Source: CAWGXZ01 sp963826695
Lineage (GTDB): Bacteria; Pseudomonadota; Gammaproteobacteria; Burkholderiales; Burkholderiaceae_C
Reading direction: 5' to 3'
Length of the DNA: 64,000 nucleotides
Assembly: GCA_963826695.1 (NCBI GenBank)
Contig: CAWGXZ010000006.1
Span: forward strand, 1-64,000
The notes beneath the pieces were generated by a model. It searched no databases, was not told the DNA's origin, and worked only from the letters and a program-made list of their open reading frames with translations. A program made the position numbers and the translations under genes. Position 1 is the stretch's first letter, and every line of letters starts with the position of its first letter. This document shows, piece by piece, positions 9,438 through 19,086 of the stretch.

Positions 9438-10190
9438 CTCAATGGATCAGCATGCCGCCGTTGACGTCGAGCGTGATGCCGGTGCAGTAGGCGGACAGGT
9501 CGCTGGCGAGGAACACGCAGGCGCCGCCGATGTCGTCGGCGCGGCCCAGCCGGGCCAGCGGAATCGTCTCGGCGATCTCCGCCTTCTTGTCCTCGGTCGA
9601 GCTTGCCCTTGATGATGTCGGTGCCGATCAGGCCCGGGCGTGATGCAGTTGACGCGGATGCCCTCGGGCCCGAACTCGCGCGCCATCGCCCTGGCCAGGC
9701 CCAGCACCCCGCCTTGGCGGCCGAGTAGTGGGGGCCGCCGAGGATGCCGCCGCCGCGTTGCGCCGACACCGACGAGATGCAGATGATCGACCCGCTCTGC
9801 TGCTGCTGCATCGCCGGCAGGACAGCCTGCGACATGTAGAGCGTGCCGCGCAGGTTCACGTCGAGGATGCGGTCGTAGTCGGCACCGGTGATCTCGAGCG
9901 TCTTAACGGGTTGCGTGATGCCGGCATTGTTGACGAGCACGTCGATGCGGCCGAAAGCTTCGAGCACTGCCGCGGCTGCAGCGTCGCATGCGGCCTTGTC
10001 GGTGACGTCCGCGACAATGCCGAGATGATCGGCGCCGAGTTGTGCGCCGCGGCATTGCGGGTCGGCGCGCTCCAGATCCAGGACCGCAACGCGCGCACCT
10101 TGCGCGGCCATCAGACGCGCAGTAGCAAATCCAAGTCCGTTCTGGCCCGCTCCGCCAGTGATGATCGCAGACTTTGTCTTTAAGCAGCAG
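9438..10190 (-). pseudogene. short-chain dehydrogenase/reductase, several frameshifts
   Basis: A classical SDR of about 248 residues is recoverable only by changing frame four times. Recognisable pieces in order: LKDKV, then AIITGGAGQNGLGFATARLMA (nucleotide motif), LVNNAGITQPVKTLEI, ICISSVSAQRGGG, HYSAAKA (catalytic Tyr and Lys), VLGLARAMAREFGPEG, IRVNCITPG, IGTDIIKGKL, EDKKAEIAETIPLARLG and a C-terminus VNGGMLIH. Shifts fall near 10163, 9710, 9640 and 9600. The start codon is unclear; CTG at 10190 or a lost ATG are options. It is the first gene of the operon, divergent from the LysR gene. Preserved motifs on both sides of each shift favour sequence error or very recent loss. Confidence 0.8.
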
Positions 10191-10297
10191 TCTCGATAGT
10201 CTCCCGGGATGCGTGAGGAGTCGACCGTCCGCCTCGTAGCTGAAACGCGATGGTCGACGCCTGATTCGAATCTGCTGATGGCAAACGAGCGATAGTT

Positions 10298-10313
10298 TTC
10301 AGCTTAAGATGAA
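10298..10313. promoter_or_regulatory. candidate LysR-type operator
   Basis: An inverted repeat TTCA-GCTTAAGA-TGAA, itself centred on CTTAAG, lies 27 bases before the LysR start and between the divergent LysR and dehydrogenase genes. LysR regulators usually bind imperfect palindromes in exactly this position. The spacing is not the canonical T-N11-A, so this is a weak call. Confidence 0.3.
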
Positions 10314-10340
10314 GGAATTCATCTGAGTCAGGGTTCTCCC

Positions 10341-11230
10341 ATGGCCTTCGTGCCACCCAGTCCCAACCTGCTGGCCTTCGAAGCCGTGGCACGCCGTCGA
10401 AGTTTCGCGCTGGCTGCCGCCGAGCTGCATCTCACGGCGTCGGCAATCAGCCATCAGGTGGCGCGACTCGAATCGCAACTCGGCGTGCGACTCTTCGAAC
10501 GCAGTGCGCATGGCGTGCGCGTGAGCCTGCGGGCAGCGCGTATCTGGCGCGCGTCAGCGGTGCGCTTGGCTGCAATTGCAGCGGCGACCGAGGACCTGCG
10601 GCAAGGCGTCAGCAACAGCCTGTACGTGCATTCGTCGCCGAGCTTCGCGAGCCTATGGTTGATGCCGCGGCTGCGCGGATTCGCGCAGAGCCTATCCGGA
10701 AATATCGCTGAATCTCTCGGCCGCACATACGCACAGCGATTTCGCACTGGAGCAGGTCGACATCGATATCCGCTACGGCGTGCCGCAATGGCCGGAACTG
10801 GTCATCGAACCGCTCTTCGAGGAACGCGATCTGCCGCTGGCGAGCCCGGACTTCATCCAGGAGCACCGGCTGAAGCCGCCGGAGCAGCTGTTCGACGTCC
10901 CGCTGATCCAGAGCAATGTGAGCGTCGTCCAGTGGTCGGACTGGTTCGACGAAGTTCACGGCCGGTCACGCGCCCGAGCGTTTCTCGGTGCAGTTCGATC
11001 GCGCGCAGATGTCGATCGACGCGGCGTCACGCAGGGGCTCGGCGTCGCGCTCGAGAGCGCGACCATCGGCAGGACGGCCATCTGGCCGAAGGCAGGCTCG
11101 GCCAGTGTTCGGTCTCGAGACGGCGATTGAGGTCAAGGCGCACTTCGCCGTCTACCCGACGCGGAATGCCAAGCGCCCGCCGGTCGAGGCGTTCCTGACC
11201 TGGCTGCATCGCGAGGCAGCGAAAGGCTAA
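10341..11230 (+). pseudogene. LysR-family transcriptional regulator (GcvA-like), multiple frameshifts
   Basis: Regulator divergent from the catabolic operon and its probable controller. The N-terminal winged helix is intact at first (NLLAFEAVARRRSFALAAAE, ASAISHQVARLE, LFERS). Frame then changes at about 10527 and 10570 (the family-like EPAGSAYLARVSGALG is in another frame), 10690 (AYPEISLNLSAAHTH resumes), 10964 (HAPERFSVQFDRAQMSID), 11029 (QGLGVALESATI) and 11073-11103 (PVFGLETAIEVKAHFAVYP). The C-terminus reads LTWLHREAAKG. Length when repaired is about 296 residues, normal for LysR. Many compensating one-base changes with otherwise intact protein are more like read error than decay. Confidence 0.75.
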
Positions 11231-11329
11231 CGCCGGCAGCGAACGCATTCGCCGGGGCGCCCACCGCAGTCGCCCGGGCCGTCGGATGCAGCCGCGCGTA
11301 CCACGAACGGCACGCGACGGCCTTCGATC

Positions 11330-12205
11330 TCAGAAATGGTATTCGGCCCGCACCATCGGTGTCTTCGCCGTCGCGCCGGGACCCGCACCGGCTCCGGGCG
11401 CGGTGGTCGGGTTGCCGAACTTGTTACGCCAGTACTGGTACTCGAACCCGACCTTGAAGGTGTTCTTCGGCGCGCCGAAACTCGGGCTCAGGTCATACAT
11501 CAGCTGCAGGTCGATGTTCGTCTCCGGTGCCGTACCGCCGCCGAACTCGTTCTTGCCCTTGGCGGCGATGAAGTTGGCAAAGCCCTGGAACGTGAGCGGC
11601 ACCGAACCGACGCTGAACGGAATCCCCCACGCCAGGTTCAGCATCGGGTGCGTGTCGTAGGTGTAGCGCTGCACGCCCGTGCCGCTGAAGGTGCTGTACG
11701 GTGCATTGCTTTCCCACAGCGCAAGCAGGCTGAGGTTGAGGAAACCGGGAACGTCGGCCATCAGCGTCGGGCCGGCGACGAGCATGCGCTTCTTCGAGTT
11801 GTAGCCGGCGTCGGTCTTGGTGTTGACGTCGAAGCCCGCTGTCAGGCCGACGCCGCGGAACGGCCCGAACTTGATGTCGCTGCCGCGCAGCTTGCCGATG
11901 TCGAGCGTGTGGCGGTACAGCACGTAGACCTCGTGCGCGCCGTTGCCCGATCCCGCTGAGGATGGATCCTTGCGGTCGGACAGCAGCGCGTCGGCGTTGA
12001 AGAAGTTGGTGCCGTACTTGTAGCCGCTGGCGTGGGTCAGCGAGATCACGTTCTTGTGGATGTCGTTGGCGCCGAACGGCTCGGCGAAGCGCGTGCCGTA
12101 GCGGTAGCTGAGCGCCGTGTCGGACCAGTCCGCGGCATGGGCGGCGCTGCCGAAGGCCGTGAGCGCCGCCGCAGTTGCGGCCGCAATGAGAGGTGACTTG
12201 TGCAT
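11330..12205 (-). CDS. outer-membrane protein, Tsx/nucleoside-channel-like
   Basis: A 291-residue secreted beta-barrel. Residues 1-24 are a signal peptide (MHKSPLIAAATAAALTAFG, cleavage after SAAHA). The mature protein begins with DWSDTALSYRYGTRFAEPFG and alternates aromatic and small residues in strand-length blocks, ending in the outer-membrane sorting pattern ...VRAEYHF with a terminal Phe. This resembles the Tsx nucleoside-specific channel family and the related 'outer envelope' proteins of betaproteobacteria. The ATG at 12205 is chosen because it starts the signal peptide; the open frame further upstream is not protein-like. It converges with the LysR gene and diverges from ybaL. Substrate is unknown; nucleosides are an inference from the family. 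Confidence 0.7.
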   Translation of the reverse strand: MHKSPLIAAATAAALTAFGSAAHAADWSDTALSYRYGTRFAEPFGANDIHKNVISLTHASGYKYGTNFFNADALLSDRKDPSSAGSGNGAHEVYVLYRHTLDIGKLRGSDIKFGPFRGVGLTAGFDVNTKTDAGYNSKKRMLVAGPTLMADVPGFLNLSLLALWESNAPYSTFSGTGVQRYTYDTHPMLNLAWGIPFSVGSVPLTFQGFANFIAAKGKNEFGGGTAPETNIDLQLMYDLSPSFGAPKNTFKVGFEYQYWRNKFGNPTTAPGAGAGPGATAKTPMVRAEYHF

Positions 12206-12452
12206 GACGGCGAGGCGAGTGGATGTTGCCGCGCTATCGCAACGTCCATGCCAGAGCGGATGCACCCGAATCGCTCCTGCGCCCGGCGGGTGCATGGCGA
12301 GGGCGGCGATGGTGGTCGGCAGTCGCCGCCGCCCGAGGCTTGCTGCGATAAGCCGGCCACCGCTTCGCACCATGGGAACGCGCGGGGCCCTGACCGGCGG
12401 CAGCCGCTGCAACCCGCGCCGATAGACTCGGCCGGCGAACGCTGCGCCTGCA

Positions 12453-14144
12453 ATGCATCACTCCCTGCCCCTGATCGCCACCGTCGCTGCCGCGTTCGGG
12501 CTTGCACTCGTGCTCGGCTTCGTCGCGGTCCGGCTGCGCCTGCCGGCGCTCGTCGGCTACCTGGTCGCGGGCATCCTCATCGGCCCGGCGACGCCCGGCT
12601 TCGTCGCCGACGTGGAGATCGCCGGCGAACTTGCCGAGATCGGCGTCATGTTGCTGATGTTCGGCGTTGGCCTGCACTTCTCGCTGCAGGACCTCTGGTC
12701 GGTGCGGCGCATCGCCATCACCGGCGCGGTGGTGCAGATGCTCGTCGCCACCGCCCTCGGTGCCGCCGTTGCGAGCGGCTGGGGCTGGTCGCCGGCCGCC
12801 GCCGTCGTCTTCGGACTCTCGCTCTCGGTGGCGAGCACCGTGGTGATGTTGAAGGCGCTGGAAAGCCGCGGCGTGCTCGAGTCGGTGAACGGCCGCATCG
12901 CCATCGGCTGGCTGATCGTCGAGGACCTGGCGATGGTGGTGGTGCTCGTTCTGCTGCCGCCGCTGGCGGCGCTGCTGGGCACTGCGGACGCCAAGCCAGG
13001 TGTCGAGCTGTGGCTCGGGCTCGGCCGCACGCTGCTCGAAGTCGGCGCGTTCCTGGCGCTGATGCTGCTGGCCGGACGGCGCGCATTCCCGTGGCTGCTG
13101 TGGCAGGTGGCGCGCACCGGCTCGCGCGAGTTGTTCACGCTGTGCGTCGTCGCCGCGGCGATCAGCATCGCCTACGGCGCGGCGCAGCTGTTCGGCGTCA
13201 GCTTCGCGCTCGGCGCCTTCTTCGCGGGCATGGTGCTGCGCGAGTCGGAGTTCAGCCACCGCGCGGCCGAGGAGACCCTGCCGCTGCGCGACGCCTTCGC
13301 GGTGCTGTTCTTCGTCTCGGTCGGCATGCTGTTCGAGCCGCGTGTGCTGGTCGACGAGCCGTTGAAAGTGGCGGCGGTGGTGGCGATCATCGTCGTCGGC
13401 AAATCGGTCGCCGCCGGGCTGCTGGTGCTGCTGCTGCGCTATCCGCTGAACACCGCCTTCACGGTCTCGGCGAGCCTGGCGCAGATCGGCGAGTTCTCGT
13501 TCATCCTGGCCGGACTCGGCGTGTCGCTCGAGGTCCTGCCCGGCGAGGGGCAGAGCCTGATCCTGGCCGGCGCACTCGTGTCCATCGCACTCAACCCGCT
13601 GTTGTTCGCCGCCAGCGGACCGGTGTTGCGCTGGAGCCGCGCCCGCTCGTCACTGGCCCGCAAGCTGGAGCGCAGCGACGATCCGCTGGCCGAGCTGCCG
13701 ACGAGCACCGAAAGCCGCTTCCTGAAAAAGCAGGTGGTGATCGTCGGCTACGGCCGCGTCGGCAAAGGCATCGCTGCCGCGCTCGAGGCGCAAGGCATTG
13801 CGCACGTCGTCGCCGACGAGGACCGCGACATCGTCGACCGGCTGCGCAGGGAAGGCCGCGCGGCCGTGCTCGGCAACGCGATCGAGCCGGCGACCCTGAT
13901 CCAGGCGCACATCGCCGGCGCGCGGATGCTCGTCATCGCCACGCCTGAAACGCTCGAGGTGAGCAAGATGGTCGAGACGGCACGCACCTTGAACCCGGCC
14001 ATCGCCGTCGTCGTGCGCAGCGGCAGCCTCGAGGAAGCCGCGCTCCTCGAGCAGGCCCACGGCGGCAAGGCCTTCGTCGCCGAAAGCGAACTCGCACAAG
14101 CGATGACGCGGCATGTGCTGGAGCATGTCGCCGCGCCTGGGTGA
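12453..14144 (+). CDS. ybaL: YbaL-type monovalent cation/proton antiporter with TrkA-N domain
   Basis: A 563-residue CPA2-family antiporter of the inner membrane. It opens with MHHSLPLIATV, like E. coli YbaL, and shares PALVGYLVAGILIGP, GVMLLMFGVGLHFSL, IAIGWLIVEDLAMV, SRELFTL and FALGAFFAGMVLRESE. About twelve membrane segments occupy residues 1-390. A cytoplasmic TrkA-N nucleotide-binding domain follows, with VIVGYGRVGKGIAAALEAQG near residue 430 and AVLGNAIEPATL. Family members exchange K+ or Na+ for H+ and are gated by nucleotides. It stands alone, diverging from the Tsx-like gene across 247 bases and converging on hsdR. Confidence 0.93.
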   Translation: MHHSLPLIATVAAAFGLALVLGFVAVRLRLPALVGYLVAGILIGPATPGFVADVEIAGELAEIGVMLLMFGVGLHFSLQDLWSVRRIAITGAVVQMLVATALGAAVASGWGWSPAAAVVFGLSLSVASTVVMLKALESRGVLESVNGRIAIGWLIVEDLAMVVVLVLLPPLAALLGTADAKPGVELWLGLGRTLLEVGAFLALMLLAGRRAFPWLLWQVARTGSRELFTLCVVAAAISIAYGAAQLFGVSFALGAFFAGMVLRESEFSHRAAEETLPLRDAFAVLFFVSVGMLFEPRVLVDEPLKVAAVVAIIVVGKSVAAGLLVLLLRYPLNTAFTVSASLAQIGEFSFILAGLGVSLEVLPGEGQSLILAGALVSIALNPLLFAASGPVLRWSRARSSLARKLERSDDPLAELPTSTESRFLKKQVVIVGYGRVGKGIAAALEAQGIAHVVADEDRDIVDRLRREGRAAVLGNAIEPATLIQAHIAGARMLVIATPETLEVSKMVETARTLNPAIAVVVRSGSLEEAALLEQAHGGKAFVAESELAQAMTRHVLEHVAAPG

Positions 14145-14239
14145 GGCAGGCGGTCGGCGAGCGAGTGGCTGACATGCTCATGCCAGCGTAGACCTGCAAC
14201 GGCCGCGGGAGCCCCACCTCGGCACGCCGGCAGCTCCCT

Positions 14240-17200
14240 TCAGTGATAGACCCGTGCCCCGGTCGCCGGGCCCGACACGAACAGGTGCGCGAACACGACG
14301 TTCGCCTTGACATCGATCTCGTCGGGCGCGTAGACGCCGTCCGGCAATTTCGCGAACAGGTGCTTGATGATCTCGGCCTTCACCTGCGCCTGCGCGGTTG
14401 CCTTCTCCTTCCAGCGGTCGATCTGCAGCTTGCCGTCTACAAGGGTCTGCAGCAGGTCCTTGGCCACGGCCTTGATCTTCTCGCGGTCGCCCTTGGTCAG
14501 CGAGTCCTTCTGCAACAGGTCGAATACCGCGAGCTGCTCCTCGCTGTCCAGCCCCTCGCGCAGGTATCGCCTTGCCTCCTTGTCGAGCTTGTCGTGGTGA
14601 GCGAACAGGTCGTCCATGACCTTCTGGATCTCGACCGCGTCCTTGTCGCGGTTGTACTCGGCCACGATCTCCTGGTAACGCTCGTACAAGTCCACCCGTG
14701 ACGGGTTGACGGCCACCATCGCGGCCAGCCGCTGCTCCAGCTTTTCCTGCAGATTCAGCATGACCAGGCTCTTGTGCGGCGTCTTGTCGAACTCGGCGCG
14801 CAGGCGCGCGAAGTCGATCCTCGACAGGTCATAGCGCGGAGGCGTCTGCTTGATGCCGAGCGCTACCGGCCCGCCGTCCGTCGTCAGGGCGGTGTCCACC
14901 ACGTCGTACAGCGACTGCAGCAGGGCACTGACATCCGGCGCCGTCCGCGCTTCCTGCAGCTTGTTGTAGATCGCAGAGATCGCGCCTTCCTCGATGTCGT
15001 GCGCGAACAGCCCGGCGTTGGGGAACAGGGCGCGGTAGCGGGCCTGGATGTCCTCGACGATGACCTGGTAGGTCTTGCGGCGCTCGATGCTTTCGCTGAG
15101 CAGGTTCACCGCCGTCAACAGCAGTTGCTGCTTGGCGAAGCCCTTGGTCTCGATGAGCGCGTCCAGGTCGAAGCCCATGCCCGCGAGCTGGTCGCGCGCC
15201 TGCTTCAGGCTTTGCGCGTACTCGGCCAGCGCCACGCTGTCGTCGCGAACGGTGTCCTCTTCGCCCTCACCCTTGCCGGTGCCGCCGCGGTCACCCTGGG
15301 CGAAGGTGGCCAGCGCCTTGCGCAGGCTCTTCAGCATGCCGTTGTAGTCGATCACCAGCCCGTGCTTCTTGCCGCCGCCCACGCGGTTGACCCGCGCGAT
15401 CGCCTGCATCAGCGTATGCCCCTGCATCGGCTTGTCGAGGTACATCGTCGCCAGGCACTTCACGTCGAAGCCGGTCAGCCACATGGCGCAGACGATGGCC
15501 ACGCGGAACGGATGCTCGGGCTTTTTGAACTCGTGCTCGAGGTTGCGCCTGACCATCTTCTCGCGGTGCGGCGTGATGGCCAGCGGCTCGTCGCGGAAGT
15601 TCTTCCACTTGGCGAAGTCGGCCACCTCGCCTTGTTCCTGCGACACCACGACGCAGATCTCGGTCGCCTGCATCCACGCCACATGCGCCCGGCGCGTCTT
15701 CAGCAGGTCGGTTGGCGCCTTGCCCTTGGCGGCGAACAAGGCCTCTTCCTCGGCCACCTGCGCATCCAGCCGCTCGGCCAGTTCCCGCCACTTGTGCACG
15801 ATCAGGTCGTGCAGCTTCACGCAGGTGATCTTGTCCAGGCAGACCACCAGGGCCTTGCTGGCGCCACCCGTCACCACCTGCCAGCGCTGGTGGTAGTGCA
15901 GGGCGAAGTCCGTCGCCACCTTGTCCAGCCGCGTCGGCGCGGTCAGGATGGGGTAGTCGCGCGACAGCTCGCGGTACAGCTTGTCTTCCTTCTCGTCGGT
16001 CCACGGGTCTTCTGCCGTGGCCGACAGCTTGGCGGCCTCGATGTGCTGCGCCAGGCGCTCGCTGACCTTCGGGTCGGTGATCTTCAGCTTCTCGCCGCGG
16101 TTCTCGTAGAACAGCGGCAGCGTCGCACCGTCGGCCACGGCGCGCTTGAAGTCGTAGATCGACACGTAGTCGCCGAACACCTGGCGAGTGAGTTGTTTTT
16201 CGCCGTCGTCGATCAGCGGCGTGCCGGTGAAGCCCAGGAACCTGGCGCGCGGCAGTCCCTTGCGCATGTTCAACGCCAGCCGGCCGTATTGCGTGCGGTG
16301 CGCCTCGTCGGAGATGACGATGATGTCGTCGCGCATCGAGTACGGCTCGGCCACCCGCTCGCGGTACTTCTGGATCAGCCCGAACACGTAGTGCCGGTTC
16401 TGGTCGCGCAACATCCTGCGCAGCGCGTCGCCGTTCCTTGCCTGGTCGGTCTTGCTGTTGGCGCGGCCGGTGCTGGTGTAGGTGCCGGCGATCTGGTCGT
16501 CCAGTTCGGTGCGGTCCGTCACCACCACGAAGGTGTAGCTGCCCGAGAGGCGGCGCCGGACCTTCTCGGTCAAAAACACCATCGAGTACGACTTGCCCGA
16601 GCCCTGCGTGTGCCAGAACACGCCGAGTTGGCCGGCGTCGACTTCGGCCTTCACCGTCGCGTCGGTCGAGGTCAGGCGCTCGATGACCCGGTTCACGCCC
16701 AGATACTGGTGGTTGCGCGCCACGATCTTCTGCGTGGCCTCCTCGCCGGCGTCGAAGAGCACGAAGTTCTCGACGATGTCCAGCAGTCGCGTTTTGTCGA
16801 GCATGCCGGTCAGCAGCAGCGGCAGCAGCGGCTGCTCGGGTTGGGGTTCCGGGTCGTCCTCGTCGAGCCGCTTCCAGCGGTAGAAATGGTCCCTCGCCGA
16901 GGTGATCGATCCGTACTCCGCACGGTGCCCGTTCGAGATCACCACCAGCGCATTCCAGTGGAACAGGTGCGGGATGGTGTCCAGGTAGTCGGCGTAGTTC
17001 TTCTTGTAGGCGCTGTCGATGTGCACCTCGAAGCGCTTCAGCTCGATGAACACCAGCGGCAGCCCGTTGACGAAGCCGATGATGTCCGGCCGCCGCAGCC
17101 ACAGGCTGCCACGCACCCACAGCTCGCGCACCGCCAGATAGCGGTTGTTGGCGGGCGTGTCGAAGTCGATCAGGCGCAGGCGGGGTTCCAACAGCTTGCC

Positions 17201-17539
17201 TGCGGCGTCGCGCACCTTGACCAGGACGCCGTCGCGCAGCAGCCGGTACTTGGCCTCGTTGATCTTCACCAGGCTCTGGGTGGCATCGTCCTGCAACACC
17301 ACAGCCAGCGCCTGGTCGTACGCGGCCTCGGGCAGGCCGGGGTTCAGCCGCCGCAGCGCGGCCATCACGTCGCGCGACAGCACCACCTCGCGATCGGATG
17401 CGCGCCCGAGCAGGCTGCCTGGGCCGAAGCCGCCTTCGTCCTGTGCGAACACCGTCTCCCAGCCCAACTGCTGGGCCAGGAAGTCGGCGGTCGGCGCCTG
17501 GATCAGCGCGTCTTCGGACGGATAGTCCTTGCTCGCCAT
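14240..17539 (-). CDS. hsdR: type I restriction enzyme, R subunit
   Basis: A 1099-residue motor and nuclease subunit of a type I restriction enzyme. The PD-(D/E)xK nuclease is seen as PD at 151-152 and ELK at 166-168. Helicase motifs follow: TQGSGKS (311-317, Walker A), DEAH (411-414, Walker B) and FTGTP (437-441, motif III), then the second RecA lobe with AIVCAMWLTGFDVKCL and QAIARVNR. The C-terminal third is the helical region that contacts HsdM. The frame is open from ATG to stop with no damage, unlike hsdM and hsdS just upstream. Between its start and the end of hsdS lie 254 bases with no gene I can recognise. On its own HsdR cannot restrict; it needs HsdM and HsdS. Confidence 0.96.
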   Translation of the reverse strand: MASKDYPSEDALIQAPTADFLAQQLGWETVFAQDEGGFGPGSLLGRASDREVVLSRDVMAALRRLNPGLPEAAYDQALAVVLQDDATQSLVKINEAKYRLLRDGVLVKVRDAAGKLLEPRLRLIDFDTPANNRYLAVRELWVRGSLWLRRPDIIGFVNGLPLVFIELKRFEVHIDSAYKKNYADYLDTIPHLFHWNALVVISNGHRAEYGSITSARDHFYRWKRLDEDDPEPQPEQPLLPLLLTGMLDKTRLLDIVENFVLFDAGEEATQKIVARNHQYLGVNRVIERLTSTDATVKAEVDAGQLGVFWHTQGSGKSYSMVFLTEKVRRRLSGSYTFVVVTDRTELDDQIAGTYTSTGRANSKTDQARNGDALRRMLRDQNRHYVFGLIQKYRERVAEPYSMRDDIIVISDEAHRTQYGRLALNMRKGLPRARFLGFTGTPLIDDGEKQLTRQVFGDYVSIYDFKRAVADGATLPLFYENRGEKLKITDPKVSERLAQHIEAAKLSATAEDPWTDEKEDKLYRELSRDYPILTAPTRLDKVATDFALHYHQRWQVVTGGASKALVVCLDKITCVKLHDLIVHKWRELAERLDAQVAEEEALFAAKGKAPTDLLKTRRAHVAWMQATEICVVVSQEQGEVADFAKWKNFRDEPLAITPHREKMVRRNLEHEFKKPEHPFRVAIVCAMWLTGFDVKCLATMYLDKPMQGHTLMQAIARVNRVGGGKKHGLVIDYNGMLKSLRKALATFAQGDRGGTGKGEGEEDTVRDDSVALAEYAQSLKQARDQLAGMGFDLDALIETKGFAKQQLLLTAVNLLSESIERRKTYQVIVEDIQARYRALFPNAGLFAHDIEEGAISAIYNKLQEARTAPDVSALLQSLYDVVDTALTTDGGPVALGIKQTPPRYDLSRIDFARLRAEFDKTPHKSLVMLNLQEKLEQRLAAMVAVNPSRVDLYERYQEIVAEYNRDKDAVEIQKVMDDLFAHHDKLDKEARRYLREGLDSEEQLAVFDLLQKDSLTKGDREKIKAVAKDLLQTLVDGKLQIDRWKEKATAQAQVKAEIIKHLFAKLPDGVYAPDEIDVKANVVFAHLFVSGPATGARVYH

Positions 17540-17793
17540 CGGTGCTTCCCGGTCCGACTCAAGCCGCCGCCATGGGGCGCGGCAGCCCAGTCAATCGCGA
17601 TCCGTACGACGCGAACTGCGATGCGCAGCATCTCGTAGGGCGTCATGAACCGGCCCCGCCTGAGGCCGATCGCATCTGTTCCGGAAGCCTTCACCCGTCG
17701 CGCCAAATTGACGCTGTCACCTCGGTGCGTCCCCTGCGCAGCACCGGTACAGCACGCGGACAGCCGTGCACCGTCATGTTGTCGGGCGTTCTG

Positions 17794-19086
17794 TCAGGCA
17801 TGCGGAACAAGTTGACCTTCGAGTTTGCCTGTGGAACATCAGCTCGGGAAGCTAGAAGGTTCGCGCGGCGCGGAGCCAGCCGACTGGCGTCTCTGCGCGT
17901 CTTGACAATGTTTGCCATCTGCGACAGCATGGGCAGCGACGAGCTTGTCGAACGAGAACCAGGAGGTGTGCGCCTGTCGTGGCACACCATCACTTTGCGC
18001 TATCTTCCAAAGCATCTTCGAACGATCACCGCCGCAGCGGTACGCTCGCGCCGCGTGGTCGTTCACGCTCAAGCGTACGCCGGACGCAAGCATCATCGGT
18101 CGTGGTCGCAAGGTACAGGTAGCTGAAGGGCACCTTCGATGCAGACAGCACTGCGAACTCCGGTAGAGGCCAGTCACGTTGTCTGCGGGCTGCCAGATCA
18201 GGGCATATGAGCGCCGATTCGGCTCGCACACAGGACCAGATCACGTCAGCGTGAGCAGACCCGGCGCCGGGCTCGCCCAGGTGCGGCTGCGAACGCGTAC
18301 TCGGTCCATGTCGACCAACCCCGGTGTGATCTCGAGGAAATGTCTATATATCGGATCGATTCAGGTTGGTCCCTTAGATCCTGCGGAGCGCGAATTCACC
18401 GCTGACGAATCGCCGACAGCGCTTGAATCGCGCCATCCCAGCAGCCATGCCACCATTGAGTCAGGACCGACTCATGCCGGGAAAGCGCAGATGCACGAAC
18501 CACTCGCGGTACAGGCGGCGGGCGGCGTCTTCGAGAAGCGCAATGCGACCCTGGTTGACGGCGATCAGGTCGTCGTAGGCCGATAGGCACTCAACGATGC
18601 CAGCCTGTTCATCGATGCCAGGCAGGTCGAACTCGTATGCTGCGATGTCCTTGCCGCTGATGTGCGGGATATTCGCCCCGGTCGTGATTCGGTGAATGTG
18701 CTCGGCGAATGCCGGTGCAGCGAGGATGTATCGAATGAAGCGCGGAAGTGCTACGTTCGGCTTTCCACGCAACCGGCACACACGCTGACGAGGAGCCAAG
18801 GCAAGTCATCCGGCCTGATCCAGGCCATCTTCAACCCGTCACCGACGATCGGGGCGATCCATCGCCAGGATCACATCGTCTCCGTGCCGAGCTGGATAAC
18901 GCTCGAAGCTCATCGAACTCCGCGCATCGGCCACTTCTTCGTCTTGTCACCCCATCTGATGTAGCCCTGCTGCACGTTGTCGCCGCGCAGAAGCGGAATT
19001 CCCTCTAGCCTCGGCGTCAAGGAAGCCGGCGCTCTTGAACGCAAAGCCAACGAGCAAGCTCAGCTGCGATCTGCCCAGCCCGTCAT
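17794..19086 (-). pseudogene. hsdS: type I restriction enzyme, specificity subunit, many frameshifts
   Basis: The gene looks absent at first because only a 112-residue central piece is open (18461-18799: NIPHISGKDIAAYEFDLPG ... LLEDAARRLYREWFVHLRF, the central conserved region). Reading all three minus-strand frames recovers the rest. Before it come VGFAFKSAGFLDAEARG, LLRGDNVQQGYIRWGDKTKK and VILAMDRP (first target domain). After it come IRYIDIS, WTEYAFA, DVIWSCVR, FAVLSASKV, SYLYLATTTDD, PMLSQMAN, LLLPELM and TGKLEGQLVPHA-stop at 17794 (second target domain and C-terminal conserved region). The start overlaps the native hsdM stop as ATGA (19083-19086). At least eight frame changes occur in 1.3 kb. 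This is either a dead specificity gene or a badly sequenced one. Confidence 0.8.

Noticed and set aside
14774..17638. 954-residue plus-strand open frame opposite hsdR
   Set aside because: Low-complexity translation, no motif, fully antisense to an intact HsdR with all helicase motifs.
17503..17706. 67-residue minus-strand open frame ahead of hsdR
   Set aside because: No similarity, and it overlaps the hsdR start; the 254-base gap to hsdS shows no gene.
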